This document shows positions 1-9,133 of a stretch of 64,000 bases of DNA, piece by piece. The notes below the pieces were generated by a model. That model saw only the letters and a list, made by a program, of their open reading frames with translations, was not told the origin of the DNA and did no database searches. The translations under genes were made by a program, and so were the position numbers. The DNA lies in contig NZ_KB910518.1 of the NCBI RefSeq assembly GCF_000374185.1, forward strand, positions 3,605,687-3,669,686, in the 5' to 3' direction. This DNA comes from Paenibacillus sp. HW567 (GTDB taxonomy: Bacteria > Bacillota > Bacilli > Paenibacillales > Paenibacillaceae). Each line of letters opens with the position of its first letter. Positions within the stretch are counted from its first letter, which is position 1.

Positions 1-924
1 CATAATTGCATCGGTTCCGTCAAAAATTGCGTTCGCTACGTCACTCGCTTCAGCGCGGGTAGGACGCGGGTTGCGCTGCATGGAATCCAGCATTTGTGTA
101 GCTGTGATAACCGGTTTGCCGGCGATGTTGCATTTTTGAATCATCAGCTTTTGAGCCAAAGGCACATCTTCAGCAGGAATTTCCACGCCAAGGTCGCCGC
201 GGGCAACCATCAGGCCGTCGGAAACTGCCAGAATTTCATCAAGGTTGTCAACACCTTGCTGGTTTTCGATTTTGGAAATGATTTGGATGTGGGAAGCGTT
301 GTGCTTCTCAAGCAGTGCACGGATTTCCTGAACGTCGCTGGCTTTGCGAACGAAGGAAGCGGCGATAAAATCAATGTCCTGTTCGATCCCAAAAATGATA
401 TCGTTGGTGTCTTTTTCCGTAATGCCCGGCAAGGAGATGGCAACTCCTGGTACGTTAACGCCTTTTTTGCTCTTGATTGTACCACCGTTAACAATGCGGG
501 TCTTGATTTCTGTGCCTTGAATGTCAACAACGGTAAGTCCGATAAGACCATCGTCGATGAGGATAGTCGAGCCTACTTGAACATCGTTAGGAAGGTCGCT
601 GTACGTGATAGAGATACGGTTTTGGTTGCCAAGGATTTCTTCCGTAGTCAATGTCAGGTACTCATCCTGAACCAGTTCAATCGGTTCTACTTCCAACTTG
701 CCTGTGCGAATTTCTGGACCTTTGGTGTCGAGCAGAATAGCAACAGTCTTTCCAAGCTCCTGGGAAGCCTGACGGATCGTTTTGATCCGGTTGCCGTGCT
801 CTTCAAAATCGCCGTGGGAGAAGTTCAGACGGGCTACATTCATACCGGCCAAAATCAATTTTTTGATGTTCTCCAACGATTCGCTAGCAGGACCAATCGT
901 ACATACAATTTTACTTTTCCGCAT
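1..924 (-). CDS. pyk: Pyruvate kinase, N-terminal 308 residues (cut by window edge)
   Basis: Catalyses the last step of glycolysis, phosphoenolpyruvate + ADP to pyruvate + ATP, in the cytosol. Translation from an ATG preceded by GGAGG gives the pyruvate kinase opening ([16 protein letters not shown]), the NFSHG substrate/potassium motif, [10 protein letters not shown] with the catalytic lysine, [10 protein letters not shown] with the metal ligands, and [31 protein letters not shown]. The frame is still open at base 1, so the C-terminal regulatory domain lies outside. Family members are about 475 residues, or about 585 in Bacillus-type enzymes with an extra C-terminal domain; which kind this is cannot be seen. 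It shares strand with accDA but is separated from accA by a terminator. Confidence 0.97.
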   Translation of the reverse strand, partial: MRKSKIVCTIGPASESLENIKKLILAGMNVARLNFSHGDFEEHGNRIKTIRQASQELGKTVAILLDTKGPEIRTGKLEVEPIELVQDEYLTLTTEEILGNQNRISITYSDLPNDVQVGSTILIDDGLIGLTVVDIQGTEIKTRIVNGGTIKSKKGVNVPGVAISLPGITEKDTNDIIFGIEQDIDFIAASFVRKASDVQEIRALLEKHNASHIQIISKIENQQGVDNLDEILAVSDGLMVARGDLGVEIPAEDVPLAQKLMIQKCNIAGKPVITATQMLDSMQRNPRPTRAEASDVANAIFDGTDAIM

Positions 925-1272
925 TAGGTTTTCCTCCGTTTTTTCGTTCTCTCTGTCTCACTTTTTCCAACTACAAAATCTACTATAAGGCTTGTCGTTT
1001 GCATAGGAACTTTATCACATGAACCTTTAACTGCGCCCTTATGAATATTACTGCAACTTGGGCACAAAATCAATGTTGAAGCGTCTTTTCATTGTAAATT
1101 TAAGTCGAATTTTCAAAGAATGCGCACAAATTAAAATAACCCCGCAGGTTGCACGGGATTATTTCCAAGCTAATAAATGTATGCCGCTTCCAGTTTCAAT
1201 GATGGACTAAAAAAGCAGATTTATGTGTGAAAGTGCAAACGAATACAGCCTCAACTTTGTAAAATACCGGGC
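925..1272. other. Intergenic region between accA and pyk
   Basis: A 348-base stretch without a convincing gene. It holds the accA terminator at 1134-1164 and presumably the pyk promoter to the left of it. In Bacillus the order is accD-accA-pfkA-pyk; here no phosphofructokinase gene or recognisable remnant lies between accA and pyk. Confidence 0.6.
1134..1164 (-). terminator. Rho-independent terminator after accA
   Basis: Inverted repeat 1134-1144 / 1154-1164 (11 bp with one mismatch), followed on the minus strand by TTTTAATTT. It lies about 110 bases past the accA stop and should separate accDA transcription from pyk. Confidence 0.75.
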
Positions 1273-2289
1273 CTATTCGACGCTCTGCACTTCTTCTTCC
1301 TGTTCTTTATCTTCTGCGGCAACGAGCTCTGTTTCGCCCTCGGCAAACTTACCGATTTTGCGGAATTTCAGATAACGGTCCTCTTTGAGTTCAGCACAGT
1401 CCATCGCGGACAGCTCCTGCAAATGACGCCATACGGCATCCTTGATTGCTGCCGCCGTCGCCTCGTAATCACGGTGGGCGCCGCCTTTCGGCTCAGGCAC
1501 AATCTCCTCGATGACTTCCATATCCAGCAGGTCGGCTGCCGTAATCTTCATGGCTTCTGCAGCTTGCTCTGCCTTGGAAGCATCCTTCCACAGGATAGAC
1601 GCCGCCCCGTTCGGGGAGATTACCGAATAAATTGCATGCTCCAGCATGAGTACACGATTGCCTACAGCCAAAGCCAGCGCTCCGCCGCTGCCGCCTTCGC
1701 CGATCACAATAGAGATCACAGGGACGGCAAGCTGGGACATCTCATACAGGTTTCTGGCAATCGCCTCGGACTGGCCTCTTTCCTCTGCCGTATTGCCGGG
1801 GTAAGCCCCCTTGGTGTCAATAAAGGTAATGATCGGACGGCCGAACTTCTCGGCCTGCTTCATCAAACGAAGCGATTTGCGGAAGCCTTCAGGATGCGCG
1901 CTGCCGAAGAAACGAGCAATATTGTCCTTCGTATCCTTGCCGCGCTGCTGGCCGATTACGGTTACGGGAACTCCGTTCAGCTTGGCAATTCCGCCAACTA
2001 CAGCAAGATCATCACCGAACAGACGATCGCCATGCAGCTCAATATAGTCAGTAAAAATCAGCCCCATCAGATCAAGCGAGGTGGGACGGCTGTGATGCCG
2101 TGCCAAATGCATCTTCTGCGAAGGCGAAATATTGGAATAAATCTCATCCTCTAGCACGCGGTAACGTTCTTCGAGCCGGGCAATCTCATCGCTGAAATCA
2201 ATCCCCTTCTCATCGCCGAACTGCTTCAGCTCAGCAATCTTCTTGCGCATTTCCAGTAGAGGCATTTCAAAAGGCAACTCTCCCGCCAA
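1273..2289 (-). CDS. accA: Acetyl-CoA carboxylase carboxyltransferase, alpha subunit
   Basis: Alpha half of the carboxyltransferase that moves the carboxyl group from carboxy-biotin to acetyl-CoA, the first committed step of fatty-acid synthesis; it works as a hetero-tetramer with AccD. The 338-residue product has the family N-terminal helix ([19 protein letters not shown]) and the crotonase-type core with [23 protein letters not shown] and [11 protein letters not shown]. The start is TTG, 8-12 bases after AAGGGGGA, inside the end of the accD reading region and 1 base past the accD stop, so the two are translationally linked. The acidic tail (roughly residues 315-338, EDKEQEEEV) is a little longer than in Bacillus. 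Confidence 0.96.
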   Translation of the reverse strand: MAGELPFEMPLLEMRKKIAELKQFGDEKGIDFSDEIARLEERYRVLEDEIYSNISPSQKMHLARHHSRPTSLDLMGLIFTDYIELHGDRLFGDDLAVVGGIAKLNGVPVTVIGQQRGKDTKDNIARFFGSAHPEGFRKSLRLMKQAEKFGRPIITFIDTKGAYPGNTAEERGQSEAIARNLYEMSQLAVPVISIVIGEGGSGGALALAVGNRVLMLEHAIYSVISPNGAASILWKDASKAEQAAEAMKITAADLLDMEVIEEIVPEPKGGAHRDYEATAAAIKDAVWRHLQELSAMDCAELKEDRYLKFRKIGKFAEGETELVAAEDKEQEEEVQSVE

Positions 2290-2290
2290 C

Positions 2291-3184
2291 CTAAAATCCC
2301 CCTTTCACGTCATGCAGGTCAAGCAGCCTGGTCAGTGTGGCGCGCATTTCCTTGCGGTGCACCACGAGATCAAGCTGTCCGTGCTGAAGATTAAATTCAG
2401 CAGTCTGGAAGTCCTCAGGAAGCTTCTGGCGGATCGTCTGCTCAATGACAATTCTGCCGGCAAAACCAAATACGGCTCCCGGCTCGGCAATGATAATATC
2501 GCCCAGACTGGCAAAGCTCGCCGATACACCGCCCGTGGTTGGATCGGTAATCACCGAAATATACAGTCCGCCCACCTCGCCAAACCGGGCGAGCGCCGCG
2601 CTTGTCTTGGCCATCTGCATCAGGCTCAGAATACTCTCCTGCATCCGTGCTCCGCCGGAAGTCGAAAAGATCAGCAGCGGGAGTCTCTTCTCGGTGGCTT
2701 CTTCCACCGCGCGGGTAATCTTCTCGCCCACAACTGAGCCCATACTGCCGGTAAAAAATTCAAAATTCATCACAGCCACAATGACCGGATGGCCGCCAAT
2801 GGTGCCTTGTCCCGTAATTACAGCATCAACCTGTCCGGTTTTGGACTGCTGCTGCTCCAGCTTCGATGCATAGCCGGGAAACTGCAACGGGTCTACGGAT
2901 GCCATAGCGCTGTCAAACTCAACAAACCCTTCCGGGTCCAGCGTCATTGCGATCCGTTCCGAAGCGTTCAGCCGCATATGGTGGCCGCAGGAAGGGCATA
3001 CCTTCAGGTTCTTCTCCAGCTCCTTGCTGTACTGAATCGTTCCGCATTTACTGCATTTGCTCATTAAGCCCTCGGGAATCTCCCGTTTGGGGCGTTCACC
3101 TTCCGCTGCTCCGCCGCTCCGCTCCAGACGTTCTGAAGGAATAGTCGCGTACTTCCGTTTTTTCTGAAACAAATCTTTGAACAA
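2291..3184 (-). CDS. accD: Acetyl-CoA carboxylase carboxyltransferase, beta subunit
   Basis: Beta half of the carboxyltransferase, partner of the AccA encoded directly downstream. An N-terminal zinc ribbon is visible (CSKC followed 15 residues later by CPSC), then the crotonase fold with [36 protein letters not shown] and [15 protein letters not shown] place the start at the TTG at 3184: AGAGGTG sits 6 bases upstream and translation then begins like Bacillus AccD (M-F-K-D-L-F). A GTG at 3193 (three residues longer) overlaps that ribosome binding site and is less likely. Length near 297 matches the family. Confidence 0.95.
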   Translation of the reverse strand: MFKDLFQKKRKYATIPSERLERSGGAAEGERPKREIPEGLMSKCSKCGTIQYSKELEKNLKVCPSCGHHMRLNASERIAMTLDPEGFVEFDSAMASVDPLQFPGYASKLEQQQSKTGQVDAVITGQGTIGGHPVIVAVMNFEFFTGSMGSVVGEKITRAVEEATEKRLPLLIFSTSGGARMQESILSLMQMAKTSAALARFGEVGGLYISVITDPTTGGVSASFASLGDIIIAEPGAVFGFAGRIVIEQTIRQKLPEDFQTAEFNLQHGQLDLVVHRKEMRATLTRLLDLHDVKGGF

Positions 3185-3260
3185 GGATCGCACCTCTTCA
3201 GCCGTTTATTTGCGCATTCAGCAGCTTGCCGCTGTCATCACTGCTCACTTTGATAAACAT

Positions 3261-3449
3261 TCAGGGATGCAGAATCAGATTAAGGACTTCCTGCACTTCT
3301 TCAAGCTCACCCGAAGGAACCAGAATCTCAAACTGCTGCTTGGACATATTGACCGGACGGCATTTTATCAGAAAGCCTTCTTCCGTAAGCTTGCTCTGAA
3401 TCATATCCGCCACTTTGGCGGTCGGAGCTATATAAATTACCGTCCACAT
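3261..3449 (-). CDS. Small conserved protein of unknown function, 62 aa
   Basis: I do not recognise a characterised family. The product starts MWTVIYIAPTAKVADMI, then carries a predicted beta-alpha-beta pattern ending QFEILVPSGELEEVQEVLN, which looks like a small ferredoxin-like or DUF2007-type signal-transducing fold; that is only a resemblance. The ATG at 3449 is preceded by TAGGGAGG at about 11 bases, a clear ribosome binding site, while the frame upstream of it has no comparable site. It lies between accD and the pgpA-like gene on the same strand, so it is probably part of the dnaE-accA transcription block. Confidence 0.7.
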   Translation of the reverse strand: MWTVIYIAPTAKVADMIQSKLTEEGFLIKCRPVNMSKQQFEILVPSGELEEVQEVLNLILHP

Positions 3450-3594
3450 GCCTTGCAAAGCCTCCCTAATCTTAATTCCCAGCCGTATCCCGTATGATGG
3501 AATCATGATAACACAGTTTTCTTTTTTCCCGCAACAGGAGCGGAGTGAAGGAACAAGGGCAGGAGGCTGCATTCAGCGGTTCCGGTCCATTCAA

Positions 3595-4095
3595 TTATTC
3601 CGTGCCGGCGCTATATGGATATACCTTGGCCCCCTCATGCCCGTGCGCGATTCTGGCCGATGCCGCCGCTGCGATTCCGGCAACAAGATCGTCCAGGAAT
3701 ACGTGAATGCCTCCCTTATCCGCGTTCAGCTTGCCGATGATTCCAAGCTTTATTTTGTCAAGATAACCGAAGCCTGTCAGCCCGATCATTCCGTATACCC
3801 CCGTGATGCCGAGCGCCAGGGTCTCGTCCGCGCCATACAGCGATTCATCCGCCTCCATCACCGCCTGCAGCGGCTGGGGAAGAAGCTTCTTCTCCGCTAA
3901 TTCGTCGAGTGCGACGCCAGTCATGAGGGTGTACTGGACCTCTCTTTTGCCAAGGACCGACTGTACACTCTCCAGGCATTCATCCTGCGTTAATTCGGCA
4001 TAATAGACCGACTGCAAAATATATACGATCTCAGCAATGGACGCCAGCGACACTCCCCTGCGCTCCAGCAGCTCCGCTGCCATTTGATATGACAT
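3595..4095 (-). CDS. Phosphatidylglycerophosphatase A family protein (YutG-like)
   Basis: 166 residues. The C-terminal two thirds match the PgpA/YutG family: ADETLALGITGVYGMIGLTGFGYLDK and GGIHVFLDDLVAGIAAAASARIAHG, with conserved acidic residues that bind metal in the family. The family dephosphorylates phosphatidylglycerol-phosphate in E. coli; for Firmicute YutG-type members without obvious membrane helices the substrate is less certain. The ATG at 4095 follows GGAAAGGGGAAG at proper spacing. The open frame continues upstream through dnaE in another frame, but that part is a GC-rich shadow, so I reject the longer start. Gene order dnaE - this gene - accD puts it in a lipid-precursor context. 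Confidence 0.8.
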   Translation of the reverse strand: MSYQMAAELLERRGVSLASIAEIVYILQSVYYAELTQDECLESVQSVLGKREVQYTLMTGVALDELAEKKLLPQPLQAVMEADESLYGADETLALGITGVYGMIGLTGFGYLDKIKLGIIGKLNADKGGIHVFLDDLVAGIAAAASARIAHGHEGAKVYPYSAGTE

Positions 4096-4169
4096 GGTAA
4101 TCTTCCCCTTTCCGCACGGGACAATGCCCTGTGGTTTCCTAATGTATGCGGAAAGGGGTGGAAATGTTC

Positions 4170-7100
4170 TTACTTTATTCTTACTGTTCCAGCCCCCATC
4201 ATCGTCTCGATGGCCGCGGTCAGCTCCTCCGAGGGCTTGATCCGGTAGCCGTCGCTGAGCGCCAGCAGCCGCTGGTCGCGCTCGTAGAACAGCAGGGTAG
4301 CTGCCGGGCCCGGATGGCGCTGCAGCAGCGCCTGGAGGCGCGACAGCAGCGCCGGGTTCTCGGCGGCCAGCGTGATCTTGATAAAGACACGCTGGCCGCT
4401 CTCCGCTGCGCCAGGAGCAGCGGCCGTCTGCGCCGCGGATGGCACAGACGCGGCGGACGTGGACGCCGCAGGCGCGGGCGCCGCCGCGCGCGGCGCAGTG
4501 GCAGGCGCAGCGGCTCCGCCGGCTGCGCCGCTGCGGGAGGCGCCGGGGCTGCCGGCGCCTGTCCGCGCTGCCGGAGCGCCGCCGGGCGCTCCGGCTGTGG
4601 CCGCCCGGCCCGCGCCTGCGGCCCGGGCGGCGGCTGCGCTGCGGCGCTGCAGCAGGCCGCGGAGCGTGTCCGCGCCAAGCGGCGCGACCTCTTCGGCCAG
4701 CAGCTTGAAGCCCTCGTCCTCCTGCTGCACCTTGGCGCGCAGGGCCAGCAGCGCGCCCTTCACAATCAGGGCGCGGCTGCGTTTCCACACCTCGGGGAAG
4801 AGCACGACCTCGCAGCGCTCGATCTGGTCTTCCCATTCCACGAAGGCCATCGCCTTGCCGGCCTTCGTCGTGATTTCCTTGACGGACACGACCATGCCCG
4901 CTGTCACGGCCTGGCTCTCGTCCGCCGCTTCGCCCAGATCCATCAGCCGCTGCATCCCCGGCTCCTCCAGCAGCTCCGCGGCATCGTCAAGCGGATGCCC
5001 GGACAGATAAAGCCCGAGCAGCTCGCGCTCCAGTTCGAGCTGCTGGGTGACCGTGAAATTCGGGATATCCGGGTAGCGGATCTCCCAGTTCGGCGTTTCT
5101 ATCAAATCGTCGAAGAGCTGAATCTGCAGCTCGTCGCGTTCCTTGCGCCACTTCGTTGCGGCTTCCACTGTCTCATCCAGCATCGCGAGCAGTTGTGCCC
5201 GGTGTCCGGGCAAGCGGTCTAAAGCCCCGGCCTGCAGCAGAGATTCTATGACGCGCTTGTTGCAGACGCGCAGATCCACGCGGCGGCAGAAGTCAAGCAG
5301 GCTGTCGAACGGACGCTCCCTGCGCACCTCCATGATGTTCTCCACAGCAAGTGTGCCGACATTCTTGACCGCCGCCAGTCCAAAGCGGATATGTCCTGTG
5401 CCTTCACCCGGAACGGGAGTGAACAGCACACCGCTCTCGTTGACATCCGGCGGCAAAACGCCGATGCCGCTGCGCCGGCATTCCAGCACATATTCCGCCA
5501 CCTTGCGGTGGACGCCCATCACGGCGGTCAGCATGGCCGCCATGAACTGCACGGGATAATGGGCCTTGAGGTAGGCCGTCTGGAAGGCCAGCACGCCGTA
5601 AGCCGCAGCATGGGCGCGCGGAAAACCGTAGTTGGCGAAGCGCACGATCATATCATAGACGGCATTGGCATCCGCCTCCGTATAGCCCATCTGAAGACTG
5701 CCCTGCACGAAGTGGCCGCGCTCCTTGTCCAGCGTCTCCCGCTTCTTCTTGGAGACCGCACGGCGCAGCAGATCCGCTTCACCGAGCGAGAAGCCGGCCA
5801 TCCGTGAGGCGATCTGCATAATCTGCTCCTGATAGACGATAATGCCGTAAGTATCATCCAGAATTTGCTTCAGATCGGGATGCGGATACTCCACTTCAAT
5901 CTGGCCATGCTTGCCTGCGATATATTTAGAAATGAATTCCATCGGGCCGGGACGGTACAGCGCCACCACGGAGACGATATCCTCGAAGCCCGTGGGCTTC
6001 ATATCCTTCAGCACCCGCCGTACCCCCGCCGACTCAAGCTGAAAGACGCCGGTCGTTTCACCCGCTCCCAGCATCTCGTACGTCAGCGGATCATGGTCGG
6101 GAATGCTGCGGAAATCAGGCACACCGCCGGTCATTTCCCTGATCCAGTTCATGCAGCGCTCGATAATCGACAGGGTGCGCAGCCCGAGAAAATCCATCTT
6201 CAGCAGCCCGATGCTCTCCAGATGCTCCATCGAATACTGGGTCAGCGCCGTGCTCTCGTTGCCGGCCTGCAGCGGCACGTTATCGGTCAGCGGCCCCTTG
6301 GAGATCACAACCCCTGCCGCATGGGTCGATGCGTGGCGGGGCATGCCTTCAACCTTCATCGCCATGTCAAGCAGGTCCCTGATCTTCGGGTTGCTCTCGT
6401 ACAGCGCCTTCAGCTCCGCGCTCTCCTCCAGCGCCCGGGTGATGCTGATGCCGAGATACCCCGGAATCAGCTTCGCTGCCTTGTCCACCTCGTTATAGGG
6501 CAGATTCAGCACACGCCCTACGTCCCGAACAGCGGCTCTTGCCGCCATCGTTCCGAAGGTGATGATCTGCGCCACATGCTCCTTGCCGTATTTATCCACC
6601 ACATACGCGATAACCTCGTCGCGCCGCTCATCGCTGAAGTCGATGTCGATATCCGGCATCGTAATGCGCTCCGGGTTAAGGAACCGCTCAAAGAGCAGAT
6701 TGTACTTCAGCGGGTCCACATCGGTAATCCGCAGACAGTAGGCGGTCAAGCTGCCGGCGGAGGAGCCTCTTCCCGGACCTGTAACGATTCCCTGCCGGTG
6801 ACAAAAGGCGATGAAGTCCCAGACGATCAGAAAATAATCGCTGAAGCCCATGTTCTCAATAACGCCCAGCTCATAGGCCAGCCTCGCCCCGGCGGCATCC
6901 CTCTCTTCCCGGGAGGACCAGCGCGGCGTGTCCGCATAGCGGGCCTCCAGCCCGCTCCAGCACAGCTCGCGGAGGTAGGTCGCGGCATCTTTTCCCTCCG
7001 GCAGCGGAGAATAGGCCGGCAGGATATGCTCACCGAAGGTCAGCTCCAGATTGCACTTCCCGGCAATCACCGCTGTATTGGCAATCGCCTCAGGCACATG

Positions 7101-7865
7101 CGGGAACAATGACGCCATTTGCTCTCCGCTCTTGAGGAACAACTGCTCTGTTCCGATCTTCAGGCGCTCCTCGTCATCGACGGTCTTGCCGGTGCCGATG
7201 CAGATCAGCACGTCCTGAACCTCGGCATCCTCCTTGGCGAGATAATGAACATCGTTCGTGACCACCAGCGGAATGCCGCATTCGGCCGCCAGAGCGATTA
7301 ACTGCGGGTTGACCCGCTTCTGCTCAGGAATTCCATGATCCTGCAGCTCCAGGTAGAAGTCCTCGCCAAAAATCGCCTTGTACCGCAGCGCTGCCCTGCG
7401 CGCCTCTTCTTCCCGCCCATTCAGTAGATGCTGCGGCACCTCGCCGCCGAGACAGGCGCTGAGGCAAATGATACCCTCCGCATGCGCGGCCAGGGCTTCC
7501 ATATCAATGCGCGGCTTGTAGTGCTGTCCCTCCAGATGGCCGATAGACACGAGACGCATCAGGTTTTTGTATCCGGTCTCATTCTTGGCGAGCAGAATCA
7601 AATGGTAGATGGGCTGGTCCTTGCGGCTGCCCCGCTCCCGGCGGGAGCCTGCCGTCAAATAGGCTTCACAGCCGATAATGGGCTTGATGCCGCTGGCCTT
7701 GCACGCTTTATAAAAGGGGATGGCTCCGTACATCACTCCATGATCCGTAAGCGCAAGCGATGTCATGCCGTATTCGCCGGCCCGGCGCACCAGGTCCGTA
7801 ATGCGCGCCGCCCCGTCCAGTAAACTGTATTCGCTGTGCACATGCAAATGCACGAAAGGGCTCAT
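4170..7865 (-). CDS. dnaE: DNA polymerase III subunit alpha, DnaE type
   Basis: Replicative or lagging-strand polymerase; in low-GC Gram-positives DnaE extends primers before PolC takes over. The PHP domain is at the N-terminus (HLHVHSEYSLLDG near residue 6; ALTDHGVMYGAI), then the polymerase core with GPGRGSSAGSLTAYCL and the catalytic aspartates in PDIDIDFSD near residue 404, the helix-hairpin-helix region, and an OB fold around residues 970-1065. The product is 1231 residues against about 1110 in Bacillus. The excess is an Ala/Gly/Pro-rich stretch at about residues 1070-1153 that lies before a final domain (GQRVFIKITLAAENP onward). Start ATG follows AAGTGGGGG. It is divergent from ytrH. 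Confidence 0.97.
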   Translation of the reverse strand: MSPFVHLHVHSEYSLLDGAARITDLVRRAGEYGMTSLALTDHGVMYGAIPFYKACKASGIKPIIGCEAYLTAGSRRERGSRKDQPIYHLILLAKNETGYKNLMRLVSIGHLEGQHYKPRIDMEALAAHAEGIICLSACLGGEVPQHLLNGREEEARRAALRYKAIFGEDFYLELQDHGIPEQKRVNPQLIALAAECGIPLVVTNDVHYLAKEDAEVQDVLICIGTGKTVDDEERLKIGTEQLFLKSGEQMASLFPHVPEAIANTAVIAGKCNLELTFGEHILPAYSPLPEGKDAATYLRELCWSGLEARYADTPRWSSREERDAAGARLAYELGVIENMGFSDYFLIVWDFIAFCHRQGIVTGPGRGSSAGSLTAYCLRITDVDPLKYNLLFERFLNPERITMPDIDIDFSDERRDEVIAYVVDKYGKEHVAQIITFGTMAARAAVRDVGRVLNLPYNEVDKAAKLIPGYLGISITRALEESAELKALYESNPKIRDLLDMAMKVEGMPRHASTHAAGVVISKGPLTDNVPLQAGNESTALTQYSMEHLESIGLLKMDFLGLRTLSIIERCMNWIREMTGGVPDFRSIPDHDPLTYEMLGAGETTGVFQLESAGVRRVLKDMKPTGFEDIVSVVALYRPGPMEFISKYIAGKHGQIEVEYPHPDLKQILDDTYGIIVYQEQIMQIASRMAGFSLGEADLLRRAVSKKKRETLDKERGHFVQGSLQMGYTEADANAVYDMIVRFANYGFPRAHAAAYGVLAFQTAYLKAHYPVQFMAAMLTAVMGVHRKVAEYVLECRRSGIGVLPPDVNESGVLFTPVPGEGTGHIRFGLAAVKNVGTLAVENIMEVRRERPFDSLLDFCRRVDLRVCNKRVIESLLQAGALDRLPGHRAQLLAMLDETVEAATKWRKERDELQIQLFDDLIETPNWEIRYPDIPNFTVTQQLELERELLGLYLSGHPLDDAAELLEEPGMQRLMDLGEAADESQAVTAGMVVSVKEITTKAGKAMAFVEWEDQIERCEVVLFPEVWKRSRALIVKGALLALRAKVQQEDEGFKLLAEEVAPLGADTLRGLLQRRSAAAARAAGAGRAATAGAPGGAPAARTGAGSPGASRSGAAGGAAAPATAPRAAAPAPAASTSAASVPSAAQTAAAPGAAESGQRVFIKITLAAENPALLSRLQALLQRHPGPAATLLFYERDQRLLALSDGYRIKPSEELTAAIETMMGAGTVRIK

Positions 7866-8010
7866 ACCCCCACTTCCCTTCAGGTTCCAAAATCAAAGCA
7901 TAAGATGTAACTATTTTATCATATTAGAGGGGGAGCCGCCCATAGAATGAAGAAAGAGCACAAGGACAGGCTGAGTCAAGAGCGGCCTGGTTCGGAAAGG
8001 GGCCTTGATT

Positions 8011-8334
8011 ATGAATGTTTTTTTGAGCAAAGCCGTTCTCGATTTCTTCATTGCCTTCGGGATTGTGCTGGGAGGAGCGATGCTGGGCGGCATGGGGGCC
8101 GTGGTCTCGCTGCAGCCGCCGACACAAACCATGCTGGATGTGGCCGACCGGATCAAAATCTGGGCGCTTGCCGCGGCGGTCGGCGGAACCATCGACCCGA
8201 TGCGGGTCATTGAGAGTAATATGCTGGGCGGCAATCTCTCTCCCGCTATCAAGCAGGTTCTCTACCTGGTCTTCGCCTTCCTGGGAGCCCATATGGGAAG
8301 CGAGCTGGTCAAATGGGTGTGCGGCAAGGGGTGA
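8011..8334 (+). CDS. ytrH: YtrH family sporulation protein
   Basis: 107-residue membrane protein with two or three hydrophobic segments (AVLDFFIAFGIVLGGAMLGG near the start; VLYLVFAFLGAHMGSEL near the end) and the family signature around DRIKIWALAAAVGGTIDPMRVIE. In Bacillus YtrH and YtrI are made in the mother cell under sigma-E and are needed for efficient spore formation; the precise role is unknown. I prefer the ATG at 8011, 8 bases after GGAAAGGGG, over the TTG two codons earlier. ytrI follows 7 bases downstream, so the two form an operon, divergent from dnaE as in related genomes. Confidence 0.9.
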   Translation: MNVFLSKAVLDFFIAFGIVLGGAMLGGMGAVVSLQPPTQTMLDVADRIKIWALAAAVGGTIDPMRVIESNMLGGNLSPAIKQVLYLVFAFLGAHMGSELVKWVCGKG

Positions 8335-8341
8335 GCAGGCC

Positions 8342-8845
8342 ATGAGGGTTCCACCGTTTCGGTATTACCGCCGCTTTTCGCAAATTTCCGCAATATTCGT
8401 ATTAGGGATGGTCGTGGGCAGCATCATGTACAATGCGGTGTTTCATATGGGATACAATGTGCTGTGGCAGAACAATTTGGACATGCGCATGCAGATCGAG
8501 CAATACCAGAAGGACATTCAGACGCTCAAGAAATACAACAACACCTCCACTGTTATCCGGGAAATCAAGCTCCGCACGGAGGACAGCAGGGCCGAGGAGG
8601 ACACAGCCGAGCTAGACCCCGTAACCTTGAAGGAAATCATCAGCCGCATGAGCAGCGACCTGGAGCCTATGCGCGGGCGCAGCATGTTCGACATTGACAG
8701 CGACGGCAAGCTGGCCCGCCTGCTGCTGGACGGCAAAATTTATACCGTGCGCGAGAAGGAATATTCGGTTCGAATCCGCACCATGCTCGTCATGGAGGGC
8801 GTGCTGCAAATTTGGGTCGAAATCAGTCCCTATAAACGCAGCTAA
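8342..8845 (+). CDS. ytrI: Sporulation membrane protein YtrI
   Basis: 167 residues: an N-terminal membrane anchor (FSQISAIFVLGMVVGSIMY, residues about 12-31), a coiled-coil stretch (MRMQIEQYQKDIQTLKKY) and a soluble C-terminal domain ending WVEISPYKRS. The pattern and the position directly after ytrH identify it as YtrI, required for sporulation in Bacillus with no defined biochemical role. ATG follows AAGGGGTGA by about 8 bases, and the ribosome binding site overlaps the end of ytrH, so the genes are translationally coupled. Confidence 0.88.
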   Translation: MRVPPFRYYRRFSQISAIFVLGMVVGSIMYNAVFHMGYNVLWQNNLDMRMQIEQYQKDIQTLKKYNNTSTVIREIKLRTEDSRAEEDTAELDPVTLKEIISRMSSDLEPMRGRSMFDIDSDGKLARLLLDGKIYTVREKEYSVRIRTMLVMEGVLQIWVEISPYKRS

Positions 8846-8913
8846 GGACAATCGTGGTACAATAGCTTACAGATAACGGCTTTTTTACATTTGCTAAAAG
8901 AAGCTGCCTGTCC

Positions 8914-9111
8914 ATGATTCTGCTGATCAAGTATTTCAGAGCGCAGGACCCTCTGGAAAAAGGCATCACACGCTCTGTTATGAACATCATGCCCGGCGGC
9001 ATGCTACTATCGCTCTGCCTAATCTGCATGTTTACGTTCCGCGGCTCCACAAGCAAGGTCATTGTCGAGGCGCTTTTTCTGCTGCTTGGGGCGTTCAACA
9101 TCTCCGGGTAA
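8914..9111 (+). CDS. ytpI: YtpI-like membrane protein, apparently shortened
   Basis: 65 residues that align by eye with the middle of YtpI: KYFRAQDPLEK, then a hydrophobic segment and VIVEALFLLLGAFNISG, where YtpI proteins have a similar stretch and continue for 20-30 more residues. Known YtpI proteins are about 95-100 residues with three membrane segments; here the first segment and the C-terminus are missing. No in-frame start lies upstream before a stop at 8863, and the ribosome binding site is weak. It may be a decayed gene or a short version. Position between ytrI and ytoI fits the Bacillus order ytrI-nrnA-ytpI-ytoI. Confidence 0.5.
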   Translation: MILLIKYFRAQDPLEKGITRSVMNIMPGGMLLSLCLICMFTFRGSTSKVIVEALFLLLGAFNISG

Positions 9112-9133
9112 CCAATTAAGAGGAGGAAATGCA

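Noticed and set aside
94-927. 277-codon open frame on the plus strand
   Set aside because: It lies fully antisense to pyruvate kinase, which has clear motifs and a ribosome binding site. The antisense protein has no recognisable features.
4096-4836. Upstream extension of the PgpA-like gene to a 413-residue protein
   Set aside because: The extra 247 residues are Arg/Pro/Ala-rich translation of the GC-rich dnaE end in another frame; the ATG at 4095 has the ribosome binding site and the family homology begins there.
4146-5222. 358-codon open frame opposite dnaE
   Set aside because: Shadow of a GC-rich coding region, with biased composition (Arg, Ala, Gln) and no start site.
5865-7112. 415-codon open frame opposite dnaE
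   Set aside because: Antisense shadow of the DnaE polymerase core; no motifs.
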